A stretch of 64,000 nucleotides of DNA from Sciurus carolinensis (Eukaryota; Chordata; Mammalia; Rodentia; Sciuridae), in assembly GCF_902686445.1 (NCBI RefSeq), contig NC_062214.1, positions 94,096,738 through 94,160,737 on the forward strand. The letters run 5' to 3'. Position 1 is the first letter of the stretch. Each line of letters begins with the position of its first letter. Under the pieces are notes generated by a model that worked only from the letters and a program-made list of their open reading frames with translations, was not told the DNA's origin and made no database searches. Position numbers and translations under genes: made by a program. This document shows positions 57,641 through 64,000 of this stretch, piece after piece.

Positions 57641-58789
57641 CAGATACAGACTGCCTAAGTGAAGTCTCAAAATCTTTGCTTTGGTTAGTTCCTTGTCTAA
57701 GGACCAGAGATGAAGAACTCCCCAAGTCCAAAGCCGCTGGACTGCTCTCCAGAATGGAGCTTAGCTACCTCATGCTGCTGGGTAAGTGTTCGGAGCACCT
57801 CCACCGTCCAGGCAGGAGATGAAACAGCTGTTCCTTCCCAATGGCTCACACTGAAATGTAAATGAACAAGGACATTACAAAAGAAAGAGAAAGAAAAAAA
57901 CGAAAATAGATTTAAGTTCTCGCCTTTTAAAAATTTTATCATTTTCCATCCGAGCTTACTGTTTTTGTTTAATCTTGCCATTCCTTTTCTTCTTCCTTGT
58001 GTGCTCTTTTTCTTAGGGATATGCAAACTTTATTAGTCAGCTCCTCTTTCAAGCTCTGTATGCTTTTGTGTTTGAGAATTGGGAATCAGGTACTTTTACT
58101 GTTAGCCCCAGGGTGGATCTGAGCAGGAGGAAGCTTTATGAATAATCAGGGTTGACATCTCCAGCGTTGTTCCTTCATTATAAATATTGTTAAAGGAGCT
58201 GTGACCACCATGGGCTCCCAGTGAACAGAGTGTGCAGGGGAGGCAAAGACAGCCTTTGATTTCAGCTCTTTCCTGGTTATCTCTTCACTGATGACCCTGG
58301 TGTTGACAGGTCTCTTAGATTTGACTGCCTTTTTTTCAGAAAGTTTCTCTTCTATTAGCATAAGTGTTTGGTCTGCAGGAAGCTGGGTTCATCTCTCCAA
58401 CTCCAAAGGCTAAGAACCACAGTTAATATTAGTGCTGTGCCTTGCCTTCGCCTGAATTGCTAATGAATGCTGCTTTGTGACTTTAACCATTTTAGTCCCA
58501 TTTGGATTCACGAATGCATCATAATCTTTTCCAAGGGGAAGACAAATGATACTGCCCTTCTCCCTACCTTTTAAGAGAGCCCAGGCTCCACACATGTCTG
58601 AAAGATATTCTGCTGAGGTGCCCCCACCTGTACCCCACTCATCTCTGGTCATATTATTAGTAAATTGTCCTTTAGATTATTATTTTGATGTTTCATTTTC
58701 AAAGTGGAGGAGACATGCCAACTTGAACTTATTGTTTTATGAGTACGGTCTACTCTCACCCCAACAGATTCACCCATGTTACAGAACCA
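57641..58789. other. Unique sequence with an exon-like micro-motif
   Basis: No recognised gene. At 57753-57781 an acceptor-like ctctccag precedes ATGGAGCTTAGC... (MELSYLMLLG), followed directly by a consensus donor gtaagt (57782-57787). Minus-strand frames at 58146-58361 and 58410-58652 have no family signature. Confidence 0.35.
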
Positions 58790-58925
58790 ATTGTACGTTA
58801 TCACTTCATGTAATTGTCCCAGCAGTCCTGTGAAGAAGGTGGTATTTCCCTTCCGATTTTCTTGAAAGATAGACATGGGATTATCCAAGGTTATGTGATA
58901 AGTCAGGGTTAAGATTGTGGGCTAG
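58790..58925 (-). mobile_element. MIR-like fragment
   Basis: 'atcacttcatgtaattgtccc', 'ggtggtatttcccttccg' and 'gggattatccaaggttatgtg' approximate the reversed MIR core. Diverged. Confidence 0.5.
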
Positions 58926-58979
58926 AATGCTTGACCCAATTCAGATCAGCTACTCTGATAGCTCATCCAAGTTACTTAG

Positions 58980-59360
58980 CAATATTAGCCATTCATTCAT
59001 TCCACCAACTTTATTGAGCATTAATTTTCTAATAGGCACTGGGATTATACAGATGGGCAAAGCAGAGTTCACAAGAACTCAAGTTCTGCTGGTAGAGAAA
59101 GCCCTGTTAACCAGTGGTGATAGTACTAAATATTCAATAGGGTTGAAATAAGAAACTTTGAAAGCAAGTAGGAGAGAGAGTTCACTTTGTCTCAAGAGCT
59201 CAGAGATGGTGTCTTGGAAGAAGTGACATGAGGGCATGAGTTTTGAGTTAACCAGGATAAGAAAGTGGGTCTCACTGAAAAGGAGCTGATGACCCAAAAG
59301 GAGAAGGAGATTCCTTCCTTTTCTAGGTCTTTTAAAAACACTTGGAATACCTCTGAGTAA
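58980..59360 (-). mobile_element. L2-like fragment
   Basis: 'cattcattccaccaactttattgagc', 'ggcactgggattatacagatggg', 'caagttctgctggtagag' and 'gaagaagtgacatgagg' are in the order of the reversed L2 3' end. Confidence 0.65.
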
Positions 59361-60684
59361 GCCTACCAAAGACTCTGACATATGCATTTACGTATGTATG
59401 CTCGGGGTTTAGAAATCTATTGCTATGTCTTGGGCAAAAGTTCATTTTTATTTTTCCCATATGTGAGCATCAGGAAGACAGGGAGGAGTGGATGTGGGGA
59501 GGAATTTAGTGAGTTTAGGGCTTGGGTGTACTGAATTGAGATGTTTTTAGGAAGTTTAAGTGGAGATGTATAATAGGCATTTGGCAGGAGTGTGATGGAA
59601 TGGTGGTTTGGAGTTCAGGAGAGAAGCCAGGGCTGGAGATGTAATTTAGGACTCATGAGTATCCAAGAAAAATGTGGCTTGGACTTGGGGTCAAATGGTA
59701 CATCCTATCCATTCAAAACCTCTGAATCTACCTTACCACCATAGAATATTGGAACCAGTGCCTCAGTTGAGCCCTGTGGAAAAAGACATGAATATTGAAT
59801 CTGTAGTTCTAGCCATATTTCTATCTCAGGAAGGCTAGAGAGGAAGACATAGCTGGGACCCATCTAATAGAGAAAGGGAGTAAAGACAGTTGGACTTTTA
59901 AAGACAGCTGTACTGTATTGTCTTCTCAGAGATCTGACAAAACATCTCTGAATCTGACCAGAGCAGCAACCTACTCCTCCCTTGGAGTGAGCAAGGCTGG
60001 TAAATTTAGCAGTGGAGGGTCTGATGAGGGAGAAGGGGCTGCAGACTCCCCATGCCCTACACTTGGATAAGGCACCAACCAGGGATGCTGGAGTCAGCAG
60101 CAGCCTGGGAATCTTCACAGTGCTGCTTGTATCACTTGGCTTTTTAAGAACAGAACTCAGTTCATTTCCCCAGAAGGGATCAGACTGAGAAATAAATCCC
60201 CATGCACAAATCCCACAGGAGACTGATGCACAAACTGGAGTTGATGATGTACTAATTGGCAATGTGAGAGACTGCCTGCTGTGAGCTCTCCACACCAGCT
60301 CAGCCTTCCTTATGTTTGTGCACACTGGGGATTATACCACAGGTTAGAGGCTGCTGGGAGAGCCCGGGTTCGAGCAGATGACTTTTGTATTCTTTAGTGA
60401 TGACCTCATGGGGCACTCTTTGTCATAGTCATTGGTGTTGATTACCTGTACCTAGAGCAAGTCTCATGCATGATCATTTTACTGTAAACTCCTCCTTTTC
60501 TAGGTTCATACAAATTACTAGATTCTTTGACCTTATGTTTGTTTGGGACAACACATTATGGTTGGTTTATAGGTCATCTGACAACAGTGCTTATTTGGTT
60601 CACCTTGATCTCGTGTTACGAATCATCTCTAATGTTCACTTCGGCTACATTCCAGGATTTCCACAGGTGCTCATTGCAATAATT
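59361..60684. other. Unclassified sequence with a 153-residue frame
   Basis: About 59460-59700 ('agtttaagtggagatgtataataggc', 'ggagttcaggagagaagcc') resembles an old mammalian repeat I cannot name. A minus-strand frame at 59864-60325 (153 residues, rich in Ser, Cys and Pro) is the longest non-L1 frame in the window. I do not recognise a family and see no start or splice context that supports it. Confidence 0.35.
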
Positions 60685-60701
60685 CTATGTTGACTTTTAT
60701 T

Positions 60702-60841
60702 TTATTTTTTATTAAAATATTTTTAGTTGTAGATGTCCACAATACCTTTATTTTATTTATTTATTTTTATGTGGTGCTGAGAATTGAGCCCAGTGTCTCA
60801 CACTAGGCAAACACTCTGCCACTGAGCTACAATCCCAGCCC
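60702..60841 (-). mobile_element. ID-containing SINE with perfect target duplication
   Basis: T-rich tail, a 'ttagttgtagatgtccac' unit, a second T-rich part, then the reversed ID part ('gctgagaattgagccc', 'ccactgagctacaatccc'). A perfect 17-bp duplication, ctatgttgacttttatt, lies at 60685-60701 and 60842-60858, so this is a relatively recent retroposon. The ID-plus-T-rich arrangement differs from the B1-dID copies elsewhere. Confidence 0.88.
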
Positions 60842-60858
60842 CTATGTTGACTTTTATT

Positions 60859-63539
60859 AATTTCAGTTTCTTAGAGTACTTTCTTGTTTCTTGGTCCCAT
60901 AATTCTGGTCCTATAATTCTGGGTGTATAGTGTATCTGGAGATTAGCAACTCAATGTTCTGAGCACAGTTTAGTGCACAATAGGGGGAGGGAAATCAATG
61001 AATTCACATTACCAACTATTGATCTGGAAAGTCTGAGCTGCCCAGTAAGATCGAAGAACTTCCATTTTACACCATAGGAAGTTGACTTCAGGAGAAAGTC
61101 AGGAACAAACCTGAAGGACGCATGATTGGAATTGGAAGGTCTTAGAATTCAATACAGGACTGCCTTCAAAGGAAGCATTTTGGGAATTCAAAATTTAGTT
61201 CTTTCAGCCAAAGGGTTTCATATAAGAAGTGAGGTTTTAGCTGATCCCTGAAGGGCACACAGTACTAGGAAAAGCAGAAAAAATAATTGATTTAATAAAC
61301 AAGTCTACAGTGCCCAGCACATCTACCTCCTGGGTTTTGCATTCAATTCAGGCTACCACACTTTTCAAGAACATAACAAACTGGGGCATATTTAAAGCAG
61401 TGGTTCTCAGCTTTTAATCCACCATGGATCCTACGATCGATTACATTCATAGTGTGAAATGTTCACTTGGGAATTTTTATTTCTTCCCAGGCTATGGTTT
61501 AAAACACTGTAGAAAGTGAGTTATCCTTAATTCTAGGTATAGTTACTGTGTAATTTATCCTTTCCATTCTTATTGATCACAAGAATGATTGTTATAAAAT
61601 TGTGGTTGAAAATCAACTGATGGTGAGATCAGAAACCAGCATGTGATGGAACCAAAATTGTGTTCCCAGGAATGATTCCTGGAATTGGACTTCTTTGGAA
61701 GGGAGCATTCAAGGCACACTAAGGGATTTCAGATATTTGGAGGATTGTCATATGGAGGGATTGGATCGTTTCCATGAGGCTCTAAAGATATTGCTGGGAT
61801 CTTGGACTAAACCTCTAGGGCAACACTGAGTAGAGAAAGGGAAGCGTGTCTAAGGTGATGTGAGAAGATGGACTGAGCCCTCTAAGGAGCTGGTGGTCTC
61901 CCTATCATGGGAGACTGTTTGAGCCAAAGCTGGACATGCATCCGTCATCGATGTTACCAAGGAGAATCAAGCTCTGGATGGGGGCTGGACTGGCTGTGCT
62001 CCAAAGTTCTTTTCAACTCTGAGTTTCTCAAATTAGTAACAATTGTAATAACTAATTATTGACTTCCCATTATGTATCACACATCAGACAGAGTATTAAT
62101 AGTATGAGTAATAACCAACGAATCAAAAATTTTAAGTCTTTGGCCTGTAGGAATCCAGCTATGCATTTTATCTTCAAAACTCCAAAGCTGGAAAGGTCCT
62201 GGCTTCTAAAGGGATTACAAAGTTGATTGTAGATTATTGATTGTGGTTGAAAAAGAATCCTTGAAAAGGAAAGTTTTCCAGGAGCCACTACATTAGAATA
62301 AAGGAGTCCTTGACAATAAAGGGGAGTTAAGAATAAAGGAGTCCTTGGTATTTGTCAAGAGTTTATTCCCCCCCATCTCAAACTTATGATAAATGATTAT
62401 TAAAGTAAGCTTGTCATCTATTTGCTGTCTAAGGCTTTAGTATATAAAAGCCATGGGGATGTATAGAATTATCTCTGGAGAATATAGGGAAAGAAAAGGC
62501 CCAGTCACCAAGGTTGTCTCTTTCTCTGTGTTGTTTCCTCTTTCTTCCAACTTTGAGCCTTTATATTGAACCTGCCTGCATTGGTTTTAGGTGATCTTTC
62601 GCTTTCTCATGTTCACAGAATGCAAAATTATCTTAACCTTGGAAGTTATAATGGATGCCAAAGGAAATACATCTTTATCATGTGGGTTTTCCTATAAATC
62701 CAGTAGAAAGCAGTAAACACATTCCAATTAGTCTTTAGAGCCAATGCAGGTATTGAGATTATGCCAGAGTAAGCAGATTTTGGTCAAATATTGGGATTAA
62801 AATAGGAGCAATAGGGAAGGCTACTGGATTCTGATGGGTCAGTGAACACTGAGAAAATGGCTTAGCAGTGTAGATAACAGGAGAGAATGACTAAAGAGTT
62901 ATGTTTACTCCTAATACTATTTCAGTCATTCATGTCTAAATTCTAAACACTGAATAGAGTACCTGGAACAAAACAGGCATTGAACAGATGTTTGGGGATG
63001 AAAACTTTTAGGAAAAGGAAGATTCCTCTAGATTTCAGTTATTTCTCTTTCTAGAACCACGTCTGTGTGACTGATTGAAAAGTGAAAATTCTAGTCATCA
63101 TCCAGTCGTTAAATATTTAGGCTGCCAAGTCATTTATTTGACTGATGTTTATCCCTGTTGAGTTGACTGACTGCTTTGGCTCGGGGTAGGCACAGCATGA
63201 GCCATAAGTTGCAGTTCTTGTCAGTCGATGCCTGCATTTCCAGCTTGACTTATGTTGGTCACATCAGGCACCAACATAAATCATGACAGTCCAATAATTG
63301 GTACTTGGGCCTTTTCTGACTAGAATGATTTCTTGGCTACTCTGGTGGTTAGTGACACTGAATACTCAATGATTGAACAGCACTGGCCTCCTGACAGAAG
63401 TTTCCTTCCCTGAAAAGATCTCAACATAGAATTGGCCAGTGAGCTAAGTGTGAATGGAATTCTAGAATACAAATAGAAAACCTGGGCACAGTTTGAATAA
63501 AGTGGGACACAAATAGTATACATTATAGGTTTCTGGTTA
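60859..63539. other. Mostly unique non-coding sequence
   Basis: No exon recognised. Short L2/MIR-like scraps may lie at about 61200-61260 and 62945-63000. A local imperfect tandem repeat (agaataaaggagtccttg) sits at 62295-62347, and a 10-bp inverted repeat at 63250-63279. Confidence 0.45.
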
Positions 63540-64000
63540 TGATGGACAGCCTTTAAGGTGGTCCTGATGAACTCTACCGCCTGGCTTTTTGTATGATCAT
63601 TCCCCTTGTTTGTGGGCAACCTGTGACTTATTTCTAAACAATGAAATATGGCAAAGATGATAGACTATCACTCTTGTGATTACCTTTCCTTATGTAATAC
63701 TCCATCTTGCTAGCAAAATTGTTATAGAGTTTTCCTCTCTTTGTTGGCTTTGAAGAAGCAAGATGCCAGGAATTCTGTCCCTGTAAGAAAATGAATTCTG
63801 CCAGCAAATTGAGTGACTCTGGAGATAGGTCCATTCCTAGCTGAACTTTGGGATGAGAAGCCAGGCCAGGCTGACCTTGACTGTGACCTTGCACAGAACT
63901 CTGTAAACTGCCTGGTCTCCTGACTCAAAGAAACTGAGATAATAACTAGATGTTGTTTTATGCCGCTAAGTTTGTGATACTTTGTTACACAACATAGAAA
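63540..64000 (+). mobile_element. MaLR/MLT1-like LTR, cut by window end
   Basis: 'tgtgggcaacctgtgacttatttc', 'atatggcaaagatgatagac', 'cttgtgattacc', 'ccatcttgctagcaaaattg', 'tggctttgaagaagcaag', 'tgaccttgactgtgaccttg' and 'tgccgctaagtttgtgatac' occur in the order of an old ERVL-MaLR LTR. The left boundary is approximate. Overlapping minus-strand frames (63634-63928) are chance. Confidence 0.65.

Noticed and set aside
58146..58652. Two minus-strand frames (71 and 80 residues) as adjacent exons
   Set aside because: An acceptor-like cttcctgcag lies upstream of the first, but no consensus donors are placed to join them and no family is recognised.
1..64000. CRISPR array, operon, phage or bacterial defence system
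   Set aside because: All repeat content is mammalian. There are no regularly spaced short repeats with unique spacers and no compact gene clusters.

Overview
The window is mammalian nuclear DNA, most likely from a squirrel-family rodent (Sciuridae). The key marker is a SINE with a 7SL/B1-like left part and an ID (tRNA-Ala-like) right part, the B1-dID type known from squirrels and dormice. It occurs repeatedly here, beside stand-alone ID elements and L1 copies that closely resemble one another. Older mammalian repeats (MIR, L2, MER5A, L1M/HAL1, MaLR-type LTRs) fill much of the rest. The species assignment is an inference from repeat content. I recognise no host protein-coding exon, rRNA or functional tRNA. 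All long open frames with recognisable protein similarity are L1 ORF1 or ORF2 remnants, so the window reads as intergenic or deep intronic.

Layout. 1-16 kb: mostly unique sequence with scattered old repeats, i.e. a B1-dID SINE, an L1M fragment, a MER5A, a HAL1-like stretch, three MaLR-like solo LTRs, a short L1 3' end and a MIR. It also has a repeat-free, higher-GC block at about 8.4-9.4 kb that is the best candidate for a conserved regulatory element. 16.0-18.15 kb: a 5'-truncated young L1 on the + strand with clear target-site duplications (TSDs). 18-30 kb: unique sequence, SINEs, a further LTR with a visible TATA-like box and AATAAA, an ID element with perfect TSDs, a 176-bp near-perfect tandem duplication beside an L1 3' end, L2 pieces and old L1 pieces.

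30.3-53.8 kb: one L1-into-L1 nest. An ancient, nearly full-length L1M on the - strand is split in three. Its first gap holds a near-full-length younger L1 (33.48-43.69 kb, - strand, 15-bp TSD). That L1 was itself hit by a twin-primed (5'-inverted) L1 at 38.5-41.4 kb with a 16-bp perfect TSD, a B1-dID SINE and a short L1 3' end. The second gap holds another twin-primed L1 (44.63-52.58 kb), which was in turn split by a 5.7-kb L1 (45.33-51.07 kb). That last copy carries what looks like a short 3' transduction. All ORF2 copies are broken, including two with damaged FADD catalytic motifs. The nesting fixes the relative order of insertion.

53.8-64 kb: unique sequence with MIR, L2, two SINEs with TSDs and a MaLR/MLT1-like LTR that runs off the window end.

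There is no operon-like gene organisation. The biology visible here is retrotransposition, its by-products (inversion, transduction, target duplication) and possible non-coding regulation. All repeat family names come from remembered consensus features, not from a search.
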